NCBI GenBank assembly: GCA_002413185.1
Contig: DHWM01000029.1
Span: 4,322 to 17,136 of the forward strand
Source of the DNA: Actinobacteria bacterium UBA5182
Lineage (GTDB): Bacteria > Actinomycetota > UBA4738
Direction of reading: 5' to 3'
Length of the DNA: 12,815 nt
Under the pieces are notes generated by a model. The model made no database searches and was not told where the DNA came from. It was given only the letters and a program-made list of their open reading frames with translations. Numbering within the stretch: the stretch's first letter is position 1; every line of letters starts with the position of its first letter. Position numbers and translations under genes: made by a program. Shown one piece after another: positions 1 to 8,295 of the stretch.

Positions 1-392
1 TGCGTCCCCGCAACAGCCACCCCCGTGGAGCCTCGCATCAGTGCCGCCAGGACCTGGGCACGGGTCACCACGACGACGCCCGTGTCCCGGGCATGCCGAA
101 GCTCCGGGTTCGAATTCGGGATGGCCGAGGACACCACCACGGCATCCGGCCTTTCGGGGATCTGCTCGGGACGATGGCCCACGAACACTTCGGCGCCGGC
201 CTGCCGCAGTCCGTCCAGGGCGGGTGAGGCCTTGAGATCGGATCCGCTGACCACAACGCCGCGAGCGAGGAGGATGCGGGCGACCCCGCTCATCCCCGCT
301 CCCCCCATCCCGATCAGGTGGACCCGGCACCACGACGTGATGTCGGGAACATCGAGCGTCGGGATGGTCCCGGGGCGAGGGAGGTACGTCAT
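1..392 (-). CDS. murC: UDP-N-acetylmuramate--L-alanine ligase (MurC), N-terminal part, cut by window edge
   Basis: MurC adds L-alanine to UDP-MurNAc with ATP hydrolysis, the first amino-acid ligation of peptidoglycan precursor synthesis in the cytoplasm. Only the first 130 residues are present. They form the N-terminal UDP-binding Rossmann domain, with the glycine-rich signature HLIGMGGAGMSG at about residues 25-36, the segment VSGSDLKASP, and VVVSSAIPNSNPEL. The window ends at the residues GVAVAGT, where the family's ATP P-loop (GTHGKTT) would begin, so the central ATPase and C-terminal domains lie outside. The ATG overlaps the murG stop as ATGA and has a GGAGGA Shine-Dalgarno just upstream, which fixes the start and indicates translational coupling. 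Nothing suggests a broken gene; the truncation is the window edge. Confidence 0.96.
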   Translation of the reverse strand, partial: MTYLPRPGTIPTLDVPDITSWCRVHLIGMGGAGMSGVARILLARGVVVSGSDLKASPALDGLRQAGAEVFVGHRPEQIPERPDAVVVSSAIPNSNPELRHARDTGVVVVTRAQVLAALMRGSTGVAVAGT

Positions 393-1534
393 CGTCCTCC
401 CCCCTGGCCGGTGGAGAGGACCACGTCGGCCAGCCGCTCCGCCGCGTCCGGGCGACCGAACCGGCCGGAGTGTTCCGACATCGCTTGGAGCCGGTCCTGA
501 TCGTCGATGAGCGAGGCGATCCGATCAGCCAGAGAGGCCGCGGAGAGCTGGCCGTCGAGCATCACGATGGCGCCGCCGGCTCGCTGGAGCGCCAGGCCGT
601 TCGCCTCCTGATGTTCGGCCGTCGCGAATGGGTACGGGATCAGGAGCGCGGGGAGCGAGCACACGGTCAGCTCGGCAACGGTGGTCGCGCCGGCCCGCGC
701 CACCACCAGGTCCGCGCACGCGTACGCCAGTTCCATCCGGTCGAGGAACCCGATCAGGCGAACCAGGATGCCGTTCCCCCCGCCGACGCGGATGGAGCCC
801 TCGGCGGCGCCGCCCGGGATGGCCCGGCGGATCACGTCCAGGTGGGCCGGTCCAGTGATGAGGACGATTTGGACGTCGGCGCGGTCGGCCAGCAGGCGGC
901 ACGCTCCGACGGCGGCGCGGTCGACGTGCAGGGCACCCTGGCTTCCACCGAAGACCACCACCGTCCGCCTGCCTTCGTCGAGATCCAGGTCACGCCGTCC
1001 CTCCTTCGCCAGCGCGTCCCGCTCCTCCGGGACCCGCAAGATCTGCTCGCGCACGGGGTTGCCCGTGACCACGGTCCGCACCCGGCGGGGGAAAACCCGC
1101 GCTGCCTCCCGGAAGGAGACGGCCACCACACCGGCCAGTCGCGCCAGCGCCCGGTTGGCCAGACCCGGCACGGCGTTCTGCTCGTGCAGCACCGCCCGCA
1201 CGTGCTCCCGGCGGGCGGCCAGGACGACCGGCACGCTGACGTATCCGCCCATTCCCAGGACGACGTCCGCCGCTCGAACGTGGGGCCGACATTCCCGGAT
1301 CGCCGTCACCGCGACCACGGGCGCCCGCAACGTGGCCACCGACGCCTTCCTGATGAACGGCTGCGCCCGGATCGGCTGGAACCGAAAACCCGCAGCCGGA
1401 ACCATCTTCGATTCGAGGCCAGCCTCGGTGCCCAGGAAGGACACGTCATGGCCACGTTCGAGGAGCGTTCGGGCCACCGCAAGCGCCGGCACGATGTGAC
1501 CGCCGGTCCCTCCCCCCGCGATGATGACCCTCAT
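389..1534 (-). CDS. murG: Lipid II synthase: UDP-GlcNAc--undecaprenyl-PP-MurNAc-pentapeptide GlcNAc transferase (MurG)
   Basis: MurG transfers GlcNAc from UDP-GlcNAc to lipid I, giving lipid II on the inner face of the membrane. The 381-aa product is a GT-B fold glycosyltransferase of normal family length. Visible motifs are the N-terminal GGGTGGHIVPALA (residues 7-19), GMGGYVSVP (94-102), HEQN (117-120), TGNPVR (157-162), GGSQG (196-200), the UDP-GlcNAc-binding RAGATTVAEL (280-289) and TAEHQEAN (305-312). The reading frame stays open far upstream through ftsW, but homology begins at MRVIIAGGG. The ATG at 1534 lies 11 nt after the ftsW stop, and the Shine-Dalgarno GAGGG overlaps that stop (TGAGGG). 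The gene ends in an ATGA overlap with murC. Confidence 0.97.
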   Translation of the reverse strand: MRVIIAGGGTGGHIVPALAVARTLLERGHDVSFLGTEAGLESKMVPAAGFRFQPIRAQPFIRKASVATLRAPVVAVTAIRECRPHVRAADVVLGMGGYVSVPVVLAARREHVRAVLHEQNAVPGLANRALARLAGVVAVSFREAARVFPRRVRTVVTGNPVREQILRVPEERDALAKEGRRDLDLDEGRRTVVVFGGSQGALHVDRAAVGACRLLADRADVQIVLITGPAHLDVIRRAIPGGAAEGSIRVGGGNGILVRLIGFLDRMELAYACADLVVARAGATTVAELTVCSLPALLIPYPFATAEHQEANGLALQRAGGAIVMLDGQLSAASLADRIASLIDDQDRLQAMSEHSGRFGRPDAAERLADVVLSTGQGGGR

Positions 1535-1545
1535 CGTCGAATCCC

Positions 1546-2796
1546 TCAGGTCCGGTCCGGGCCGGGCCGCGCCCGTACCGTTCGGCCGGTGCGCGCCGTG
1601 CCTCGGCGGATCGCAGCCAGCTCGGCCCGGCCGATCGAGAACAGGATTCCCACCCCGCACAGAGAGACGATCAACGAGGAGCCGCCAAAGGACACGAATG
1701 GGAGCGGCACGCCGGTGATCGGCAGGACGCCGGTCGCTCCACCCAGGTTGACCAACGCCTGGACGCCCAGCCACGCGGTGATGCCCGCGGCCAGCAACCG
1801 CCCGAAGGGATCCGAACACCGCATGGCGATCCTGATCCCGGCGAAGAGCAGTGTGGCGAAGAGCGCGAGGACGACGATCTCCCCGATCAGCCCCAGCTCC
1901 TCGCCCAGGATCGAAAAGATGAAGTCGGTGTGGGCGTTCGGCACGTAGCTCCACTTCTGCCTGCTGGCGCCGAGGCCGACGCCGAACACGTGGCCCGATC
2001 CCAGGGCGATCAGTGACTGCACGATCTGATAGCCGGTGTTTCGAGGATCGGCCCAGGGGTGCAGGAACGACAGGAACCGAGTCCTCCGGTAGCCGGCGTG
2101 GATGATCAGCATGGCCCCCGCACCGAACGCCAGCACGGCCCAGGTCAACAGGAACCGCATCCGGACACCCGCCACGAACAGGAGCAGGAACACGGAGATG
2201 GCGACCAGCATGGCGGTGCCGAGATCCGGCTGCACCAGGATCAGCGCGGTGAAGAAGCCCACCACCAACAGGAGGGGCACGCCCCATCGGGCCGGCTGGT
2301 CGAGGTGGGCCATGTGCTTGGAGAGGATCACGGCGGTGGCCAGGACGACGGCGAACTTCGCCAGCTCGGAGGGCTGCATCGAAAAGGAACCGACCGCGAT
2401 CCACCGGGCCGAGCCTCCCGCCACCGTGCCCACGGTCGGGTGCAGGACCAGCAGGAGCAGGACCGCGGTCACCACCAGCAGTGGGGCGCACAGCCGCTGC
2501 CACACCTGATACCGAACCCTGGCCGTGGCGGCTGCCACCATCAAGCCGATCAGTGCGTACAGGGCCTGCCGCTTGAAGAACGTGAAGCTGGACCCGTATT
2601 GGGCGAAGGCGGTGACAGAGCTGGCCGACAGCACCATCACCAACCCCGCCACGGTGAGGACCGCCACCGAGATGCCCAGTGCGCTCAGCACGCGGCGGGC
2701 ACTCCGCTCCGCACGGGCTCGTGTCTCGGCCGGCGAGAGCTCGCCGGGACGGACCACCCGGAGGCGCGGCATCGTCATCGTCGCCTCGCTACGCAT
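1546..2796 (-). CDS. ftsW: SEDS-family septal peptidoglycan glycosyltransferase (FtsW)
   Basis: FtsW polymerises lipid II into glycan strands at the division septum, working with the class B penicillin-binding protein encoded upstream (FtsI). The 416-aa product has a basic cytoplasmic N-terminus of about 40 residues, then roughly ten hydrophobic segments starting with GISVAVLTVAGLVMVLSA. SEDS signatures are present: FKRQ (residues 74-77), QPSELAK (141-147), QPDLGTA (189-195), PNAHTDFIFSILGEELG (286-302, which contains the extracytoplasmic-loop aspartate D291 matching the essential Asp known in the family) and PLPFVSFGGSS (364-374). The ATG at 2796 has GGAGG seven or so bases upstream; ATGs a few codons inside lack such a site. 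RodA is the paralogue alternative, but the position between murD and murG favours FtsW. Confidence 0.96.
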   Translation of the reverse strand: MRSEATMTMPRLRVVRPGELSPAETRARAERSARRVLSALGISVAVLTVAGLVMVLSASSVTAFAQYGSSFTFFKRQALYALIGLMVAAATARVRYQVWQRLCAPLLVVTAVLLLLVLHPTVGTVAGGSARWIAVGSFSMQPSELAKFAVVLATAVILSKHMAHLDQPARWGVPLLLVVGFFTALILVQPDLGTAMLVAISVFLLLFVAGVRMRFLLTWAVLAFGAGAMLIIHAGYRRTRFLSFLHPWADPRNTGYQIVQSLIALGSGHVFGVGLGASRQKWSYVPNAHTDFIFSILGEELGLIGEIVVLALFATLLFAGIRIAMRCSDPFGRLLAAGITAWLGVQALVNLGGATGVLPITGVPLPFVSFGGSSLIVSLCGVGILFSIGRAELAAIRRGTARTGRTVRARPGPDRT

Positions 2797-2832
2797 CCGT
2801 CCTCCGCTCGGCCTGTCCCGATCGGGACCGGC
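2797..2832 (-). other. murD-ftsW spacer with palindromic hairpin
   Basis: This 35-nt gap is the longest between mur/fts genes from rsmH to murC. It contains the perfect 14-nt palindrome GTCCCGATCGGGAC at 2815-2828. Three further pairs outside a single mismatch extend the dyad to 2811-2832, so on the transcript it begins at the last base of the murD stop codon. As RNA it can form a GTCCC/GGGAC stem with a GATC loop. There is no T-tract, so it is not a conventional terminator. The ftsW Shine-Dalgarno follows and stays unpaired. Role unknown: an RNA pause or processing element, or chance in GC-rich DNA. Confidence 0.4.
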
Positions 2833-4244
2833 TACGCATCCGCCCCGCCCTGCCCCATCCGGCTGTCTTCGGAGCCCCTCGAGGCGTCGCCGGGCGTTCC
2901 AACCAACATCCTGGCCGCAGCGGCGAACCGGTCGCCTCGCTCACGGTAGTCGCGGAACATGTCCTGGCTCGCGCACGCCGGCGCCAGCAGGACGGTTCCT
3001 CGGGGTACCGCCTGGGCGAACGCCACCCGAACCGCCTCCTCGATGGATCCGGCCCGCCGGACGGGTCGGAGTCCCTGGAAGGCCGCCACCACGCCAGGCG
3101 CCGCCTCGCCGATGGCAACGACGGACGAGATGCTCGACGCCCCGGCGGCCAGCGGCGAGAGATCGACTCCCTTCGCCAGCCCCCCGGCGATCAGTACCAC
3201 ATCCGACAGGCCTTCGAGCGCGGCCAGCACGGCGTGCGGGTTCGTCGCCTTCGAATCGTCAAGGAACTTTACCGATCCTACCTCGGCGACCAGGCCTCCC
3301 CGATGAGGCAACCGGGAAAATTCGGCCAGCGTCGAGCGAACGGCGGAAGCCGGGAGCCCGAACGCGATCCCCGCTGCCGTGGCTGCGGCCGCGTCCAGCA
3401 GGAGGGCGCGAGAATCGCCGGCGGCGGGGAGACCCATGTCCACGTCGCCGGCACCCGTTCGCGCCACCACCCGGCCGTCGACCACGCCGGCCCCGGCGCC
3501 GGCCGGCCGGCCGGACCCGAACCAGTGAACCTCACAGGGCGCTTCCCGTGACCGTTTCGCCGCCTCCGCATCGTCGCGGTTGCCGACATGGACGTCTCCC
3601 TGTCCTTGGCAGGCGTAGACGTGAGCCTTCGCCTCGGCGTACGCCTCGAAGCTCGGATGCCAGTCCAGATGGTCGGGCGCCAAATTGAGCAGGACGGAGA
3701 CCCGCGGGTGAAGGCGCTCGGAGAACCGCAGCTGGAACGAGGACGCCTCGACCGCGAGGGCATCGAAATCCCCCCCAACGGCCGCCGAGAACGGGAACCC
3801 CACGTTTCCGCACGCGGCGGCGTCCATGCCGCCCGCGCGCATCATCGATGCGAGGAGCTCCACCGTTGTGGTCTTGCCGTTCGTTCCGGTCACCGCAACG
3901 TACGGAACCCGGCACAGGCGCGCTCCCACCTCGAGCTCGCTCCACACGGGCAGGCGCCGGTCTCGGGCCCACTCGATCACCGGCGCGGCCTCGGGCACGC
4001 CTGGGCTCACCACCACCAGGGTCGCCCCATCGAGGTCCTCGGGACGATGCCCGCCCGTTCGGACCTCGACGCCGCCGGCATCCGAAGGGTCCGTTCCCTC
4101 GCCTTCGGAGATCAACTCGGCGAGGGACTTCGCTTCGCTCACCAGGACTTCGGCGCCGTGGTCGAGCAAAGCAGCGGCGGCCGCTCGTCCGCTGATCCCG
4201 TACCCGATGACGACCGCTCGTTCGCCGGCGAAGGCGCCGGTCAC
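2832..4244 (-). CDS. murD: UDP-N-acetylmuramoyl-L-alanine--D-glutamate ligase (MurD)
   Basis: MurD adds D-glutamate to UDP-MurNAc-L-Ala in the cytoplasm, the second ligation step. The 470-aa product starts with a Rossmann-type domain (AVVIGYGISGRAAAA, about residues 10-24), followed by VVVSPGVPEAAP, the ATP P-loop VTGTNGKTTT (118-127), the segment NLAPDHLDWHPSFEAYAEAK with the expected carbamylated lysine at K206, and the C-terminal motifs FLDDSKATNPHA (327-338) and APACASQDMF (421-430). The last motif usually reads SPACASFDMF, so glutamine at the aromatic position is a small departure. The GTG at 4244 overlaps the mraY stop as GTGA, has GGGAGG in front, and places the Rossmann glycines at the expected distance. 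The C-terminal tail of about 20 residues beyond the fold is Gly/Asp-rich. Confidence 0.96.
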   Translation of the reverse strand: MTGAFAGERAVVIGYGISGRAAAAALLDHGAEVLVSEAKSLAELISEGEGTDPSDAGGVEVRTGGHRPEDLDGATLVVVSPGVPEAAPVIEWARDRRLPVWSELEVGARLCRVPYVAVTGTNGKTTTVELLASMMRAGGMDAAACGNVGFPFSAAVGGDFDALAVEASSFQLRFSERLHPRVSVLLNLAPDHLDWHPSFEAYAEAKAHVYACQGQGDVHVGNRDDAEAAKRSREAPCEVHWFGSGRPAGAGAGVVDGRVVARTGAGDVDMGLPAAGDSRALLLDAAAATAAGIAFGLPASAVRSTLAEFSRLPHRGGLVAEVGSVKFLDDSKATNPHAVLAALEGLSDVVLIAGGLAKGVDLSPLAAGASSISSVVAIGEAAPGVVAAFQGLRPVRRAGSIEEAVRVAFAQAVPRGTVLLAPACASQDMFRDYRERGDRFAAAARMLVGTPGDASRGSEDSRMGQGGADA

Positions 4245-5299
4245 GTCGAGCCTCCCAGCCGGAGGAAGTCGGCGTAGAACAGGCCGAGGCCGAACGCAAC
4301 GGCCAGGCCGGACAGGATCCAGAAGCGGACGATGACGGTGAACTCCGGCCACCCCACCAACTCGAAGTGGTGATGCAGCGGCGCCATCCGGAAGATGCGC
4401 CGCCCGGTCAGCCTGAACCCCACCACCTGCATGATGACCGATGTGGTGACCAGCGCGTACAGCCCCCCCAGGATGAGCAGGAGGAGCTGGGTGCTGGTGA
4501 CGATGGCGAGCGCCGCCAGCAGGCCGCCCAGAGCGAGCGACCCGGTGTCTCCCATGAAGATCTTGGCGGGCGCGGCGTTCCACCACAGGAACCCGGCCAC
4601 CGCGCCGAGAGCCCCGGCCGCCACGATGGCCACGTCCAGACCGGCGGCGGTGCCGATCGGGTAGCACGCCGCGGGGTGCGACACCAGGTGGCACGAATGG
4701 CGCACCTCCCAGAAGGAGATGATCACGTACGCCGCCAGCACCAGGGCCGACGAACCCGACGCCAGCCCGTCCAGCCCGTCGGTCAGGTTCACCGCGTTCG
4801 ACGACGCGGCCAGCATCACGAAGATCCACAGGTAGAAGGCGAGCCCCAGCCGGAGCCCGGTGTCGCGGATGAACGAGAGGTTGGGGCGCACCGATCCGCC
4901 GGTGAAGTGCAGCACCACGACGGCGAACCCGATCGCCACCACCGCCTGGCCCAGGATTTTGGCCGACTTGTTGAGACCGAGCGAACGCTGGCGGCGGATC
5001 TTGATGAGGTCGTCGGTGAAGCCGACGACCCCCAGGCCGACCGCAGCGCCCAGCACCGACAGTCCGAGGATCGTGACCCTGCTCCCCGTCACCCTCGCCA
5101 GCGCGTAGGAGAGCAACATGCTGGAGACGATGACGACGCCGCCCATGGTCGGGGTTCCCATCTTCTCGAGATGGCCCTTCGGCCCGTCCTCCCGGATCCG
5201 CTGGCCCCATCCCCACAGGCGGAACAGCCGGATGGCGATGGGTGTGCCGAGGAGGGTGCTGAACAGTCCGGCCGCCGCCGCCACCAGAATCGCGGTCAC
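4241..5299 (-). CDS. mraY: Phospho-N-acetylmuramoyl-pentapeptide transferase (MraY)
   Basis: MraY is the integral membrane enzyme that moves phospho-MurNAc-pentapeptide from UDP to undecaprenyl phosphate, making lipid I. The 352-aa product has about ten hydrophobic spans. Family signatures are KGHLEKMGTPTMGG (residues 41-54), GFTDDLIK (93-100, with the paired catalytic-site aspartates D96 and D97), NAVNLTDGLDGLA (168-180), FMGDTGSLALGG (248-259) and APLHHHFEL (306-314). The frame is open further upstream inside murF, but MraY homology starts at the GTG at 5299. That GTG overlaps the murF stop as GTGA and has a modest GGAG eight bases upstream, so coupling to murF translation probably matters. 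It sits between the enzyme making its substrate (MurF) and murD, as in typical dcw clusters. Confidence 0.96.
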   Translation of the reverse strand: MTAILVAAAAGLFSTLLGTPIAIRLFRLWGWGQRIREDGPKGHLEKMGTPTMGGVVIVSSMLLSYALARVTGSRVTILGLSVLGAAVGLGVVGFTDDLIKIRRQRSLGLNKSAKILGQAVVAIGFAVVVLHFTGGSVRPNLSFIRDTGLRLGLAFYLWIFVMLAASSNAVNLTDGLDGLASGSSALVLAAYVIISFWEVRHSCHLVSHPAACYPIGTAAGLDVAIVAAGALGAVAGFLWWNAAPAKIFMGDTGSLALGGLLAALAIVTSTQLLLLILGGLYALVTTSVIMQVVGFRLTGRRIFRMAPLHHHFELVGWPEFTVIVRFWILSGLAVAFGLGLFYADFLRLGGST

Positions 5300-6708
5300 G
5301 CCGTCACTCCGTCGGCCATCCGCCAATCCGACGTGAGGGCCGCGGCCACTCGTTCCAGGCGCGCCACCCGCGACGCCTTGACCAGCACCAGGTCGCCCGG
5401 CGCCACGATCCCTGCCAGCGCGCGCACGGCATCCTCCACTCCGTCGCATCGAATCACCCGGTCCGGTTCGACTCCCTCGCGCTCGGCTCCTGCGGCGATC
5501 AGCTCGGCCTCCGCACCCACCGTCACCACCACGTCGATCCGAAGCCGCGCGGCGAGCTCTCCGATCCGTTCGTGCTCATCGGCCGCGATCGACCCGAGTT
5601 CCGCCATGGGTCCCAGGACCGCGATGCAGCGCCCTCCTCCCGCCATCCACCGCGCTGCCCTCAAGGCCGCCGCCATCGACGTGGGGTTCGCGTTGTAGGC
5701 GTCGTCCAGCACTCGGAATCCACCGGGTGCGTCCCGAACCTCCATCCGCCCGCCGGAGATCTCAGCCGACCCGAGCCCCTCCGCCACCGACTCGACGGGG
5801 ACTTCCAGCGCCCATCCCACCGCCGCCGCGGCCAGCGCGTTGGCGACCATGTGCTCACCCGGCGCGGGAAGGCTCACCACCGCCGACCCGGCGGGCGTGT
5901 GCAGACGAAACCGCGACCGCCCCGTCGACCGGTTCGTGATGACGTCGGCGGCTCGAACTTCGGCTCCAGCCCCGTCGCCGAACAAGATGACGCGGGCGGC
6001 GGTGCGGCCGGCGAATCCCGCCACGACGGGGTCGTCCGCGTTGAGGACGGCCGTTCCGTCCGCGCCGAGCGATTCGGGGAGCTCGGCCTTCGCGTCACGC
6101 AGCACCCCTGGCGAGCCGAAGAGCTCCATGTGGGCAACGCCGACGTTGGTCACCACACCGACGACGGGACGGGCGATCTCGGTGAGGAGCCGGATGTGGC
6201 CGGGCCCGCGGCTTCCCATCTCGCAGATGATGGCCTCGGTGCGCTCGTCGGCGGAGAGGAGCGTGATGGGCAGTCCCACCTCGTTGTTGAACGATGCTGG
6301 GCTGGCCACGACCTCGTACCGCCGGCCGAGCACCGCCGCGGCGAAGTCCTTCGTACAGGTCTTGCCCGTCGAGCCCGTGATGCCGACGACGATCGCGTTC
6401 AGCTGAGAGCGCTCGGCGCGTGCCAGATCGAGGAGTGCCGTTGCCGTGTCCGGCACCTCGACCACCGCGCCGAGCCCCCCAGCGGAGCTTCCCGTGCGAA
6501 CCAGCGCCGCCGACGCGCCGCCGGAGAGCGCCGCGTCGACGAAGCCGTGCCCGTCGACACGGTCACCGACCAGGGCCACGAACAGGTCGCCCGCGGACAC
6601 CGACCGGCTGTCCACCGTGACCCCATGGACCACGGTGTCGCCCGCCGCGCCTGGCAGCACGGTTCCGCCGACCGCCGACGCCACGTCCCGAAGGGTCCGT
6701 GGCCTCAT
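5296..6708 (-). CDS. murF: UDP-N-acetylmuramoyl-tripeptide--D-alanyl-D-alanine ligase (MurF)
   Basis: MurF attaches the D-Ala-D-Ala dipeptide to the UDP-MurNAc-tripeptide, completing the cytoplasmic pentapeptide precursor. The 470-aa product shows the N-terminal substrate-binding region VTVDSRSVSAGDLFVALVG (30-48), the ATP P-loop GITGSTGKTCTKD (109-121), SFNNEVGLPITLL (139-151), EMGSRGPGHI (163-172) and DDAYNANPTSM (335-345). The P-loop has TGSTGKTCTK in place of the commoner TGSNGKTTTK. The cysteine at position 118 is unusual but conservative for a P-loop tail. The ATG at 6708 overlaps the murE stop as ATGA. The only purine-rich stretch upstream is a loose AGGGG/GGGG, so coupled reinitiation is likely. 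Confidence 0.96.
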   Translation of the reverse strand: MRPRTLRDVASAVGGTVLPGAAGDTVVHGVTVDSRSVSAGDLFVALVGDRVDGHGFVDAALSGGASAALVRTGSSAGGLGAVVEVPDTATALLDLARAERSQLNAIVVGITGSTGKTCTKDFAAAVLGRRYEVVASPASFNNEVGLPITLLSADERTEAIICEMGSRGPGHIRLLTEIARPVVGVVTNVGVAHMELFGSPGVLRDAKAELPESLGADGTAVLNADDPVVAGFAGRTAARVILFGDGAGAEVRAADVITNRSTGRSRFRLHTPAGSAVVSLPAPGEHMVANALAAAAVGWALEVPVESVAEGLGSAEISGGRMEVRDAPGGFRVLDDAYNANPTSMAAALRAARWMAGGGRCIAVLGPMAELGSIAADEHERIGELAARLRIDVVVTVGAEAELIAAGAEREGVEPDRVIRCDGVEDAVRALAGIVAPGDLVLVKASRVARLERVAAALTSDWRMADGVTA

Positions 6709-8282
6709 CGGGGCCCCGACCCCTGCAGCGAGGCCACCTCTTCGGCCGCCACCAACCGGTCGTCGAAGGGAACCGTCCGGTCGGCGAACTGCTGGCCGGT
6801 CTCGTGTCCCTTCCCCGCGATCACCACCACGTCGTCGGCGGCAGCCTCAGCGAGGGCGAGGCGGATGGCCGCCCGGCGGTTCGGCTCCGCCACGAAGGCA
6901 CCTTCACCGCGACGGGCTCCCGCCTCGATGTCCGCGATGATGGCCTCGGGATCCTCGGACCTCGGGTTGTCGCTGGTGAGCACCGACAGGTCGGCCAACC
7001 GCGTGGCGGCCTCGCCCATCAGCGGCCGTTTCCCACGGTCCCGGTCGCCCCCGCATCCGAACACGACGATGAGCCTTCCCCGAGTGAACGCCCTGGCCGC
7101 GCGGAGGACGTTGTCCAGGCTGTCCGGCGTGTGGGCGTAGTCGACCAGGACGGGGTACGGCTGGCCGGCTTCGACGGGCTCCAGCCTTCCCGGGATCCCC
7201 CGAAGGGTCGCGATGCCCTGCGAGATGGCCTCGTCCTCGACGCCGACCTGACGTGCAGCGACGACCGCCCCCAGGCAGTTGTAGACGTTGAACCTTCCCC
7301 GCAGGACCGACGTGATCCCAAGGGCCCCGACGTCGAAGGACAAGCCTGAGGATGAGAGCTCCACACGCTCCCCGCGGACATCCACGGCCGGATCGTCCAG
7401 CCCGAAGGTCAGGGTGGGGACGTCGGCCCGTTCGGCCAGGGATCGGCCCTCAGGCCCGTCGGCGTTGACCGCGGCCCGCTCGGTCATCTCCGGCGCGAAC
7501 AGGCGGGCCTTGGCCTCGAAATACGCGTCCATCGTCCCGTGGTAGTCGAGGTGATCCTGGGACAGGTTCGTGAAGATCGCGCCCGAATAGCGCGTCCCGT
7601 CGACGCGGTGCTGGTCGAGTCCGTGGGACGACACCTCCATCGCCACCGCCTGCACCCCCTCCGCGAGCATGTCCGCGAGCAACCGCTGGAGATCGGGAGC
7701 TTCCGGCGTGGTCCGGTCGAACGGAACCGGTCTTCCCGCGATTCGGACGCCCGTCGTCCCGATCACTCCCGGAACGAGTCTCGCCGCGCGAAAGATGGAC
7801 TCGAGGAGGTAGGTGGTGGTGGTCTTCCCGTTCGTCCCGGTGACCCCGATCAGCGTCATGCGATCCGCGGACCTGCCGAAGAACGCAGCGGACATGGGCC
7901 CCATGGCCTTCCGGACGGATGGCACCATCACCTGCGGGCATCGCACCGCCACGGGGCGCTGGCACACCACCGCGCCGGCACCGGCGGAGTCGGCCTGGGC
8001 GGCGAAGTCGTGCCCGTCCACCAGGGTTCCCGGGACGCAGAAGAACAGGGACCCCTTTCGAACCGCGGACGAACGGTACGTGACGTCGCGAATCATTGCG
8101 TCGGCCCTCCCGCGCAACTCCGCGCCGGGCACCACTGCGAGAAGGTCGGCGAGACGCCGTGGGGCGCCGTCCCTTGGGGTCGTTGGAGCAGAATCGGTCC
8201 TCAATGCGGATGCGCCTCGAGCGCCTGTGAATGGGGCCCCAGACATCGCGTCGGGGGCCCGGAGCAGCAATGATTTTAACAC
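6705..8282 (-). CDS. murE: UDP-N-acetylmuramoyl-L-alanyl-D-glutamate--2,6-diaminopimelate ligase (MurE)
   Basis: MurE adds the third stem-peptide residue. The motif DNPR (D438-R441 in TSDNPRSEDP) is the family's signature for meso-diaminopimelate rather than lysine, so the wall is predicted to be mDAP type. Other motifs, numbered from the GTG start, are DVTYRSSAVRKGSLFFCVPG (66-85), the P-loop VTGTNGKTTTT (147-157), TTPEAPD (191-197), EVSSHGLDQHRV (216-227), the carbamylated lysine K258 in YFEAKARLF, and KGHETGQ (491-497). The GTG at 8282 is chosen because GGGGA lies about eight bases upstream and it is 13 nt after the ftsI stop. An ATG at 8246 (513 aa) is possible but lacks a recognisable Shine-Dalgarno. 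Either way about 30-40 N-terminal residues precede the conserved fold. Confidence 0.95.
   Translation of the reverse strand: MLKSLLLRAPDAMSGAPFTGARGASALRTDSAPTTPRDGAPRRLADLLAVVPGAELRGRADAMIRDVTYRSSAVRKGSLFFCVPGTLVDGHDFAAQADSAGAGAVVCQRPVAVRCPQVMVPSVRKAMGPMSAAFFGRSADRMTLIGVTGTNGKTTTTYLLESIFRAARLVPGVIGTTGVRIAGRPVPFDRTTPEAPDLQRLLADMLAEGVQAVAMEVSSHGLDQHRVDGTRYSGAIFTNLSQDHLDYHGTMDAYFEAKARLFAPEMTERAAVNADGPEGRSLAERADVPTLTFGLDDPAVDVRGERVELSSSGLSFDVGALGITSVLRGRFNVYNCLGAVVAARQVGVEDEAISQGIATLRGIPGRLEPVEAGQPYPVLVDYAHTPDSLDNVLRAARAFTRGRLIVVFGCGGDRDRGKRPLMGEAATRLADLSVLTSDNPRSEDPEAIIADIEAGARRGEGAFVAEPNRRAAIRLALAEAAADDVVVIAGKGHETGQQFADRTVPFDDRLVAAEEVASLQGSGPR
8273..8278 (-). promoter_or_regulatory. Possible internal -10 element ahead of murE
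   Basis: The minus strand reads TAAAAT here, inside a short AT-rich patch (8271-8280) that stands out in very GC-rich DNA. A start of transcription near 8266 would lie about 20 nt before the alternative murE ATG at 8246. No convincing -35 hexamer sits at 16-18 bp, so this is a weak call. It overlaps the first codons of murE if translation starts at the GTG at 8282. Confidence 0.2.
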
Positions 8283-8295
8283 GGCATGTTCCCCG

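Noticed and set aside
470..1948. Long plus-strand frame (492 codons) opposite murG and ftsW
   Set aside because: It is antisense to two genes with full family motifs. Its translation is rich in Arg/His/Pro/Gly with no recognisable domain, typical of a GC-rich shadow frame.
4367..5698. Long plus-strand frame (443 codons) opposite mraY and murF
   Set aside because: Gln/His/Arg-rich antisense of hydrophobic membrane segments, as expected for the complement of MraY.
5572..7140. Long plus-strand frame (522 codons) opposite murF and murE
   Set aside because: Shadow of two confident genes. Composition is dominated by Arg, Gly and Ala, with no motif or plausible start signal.
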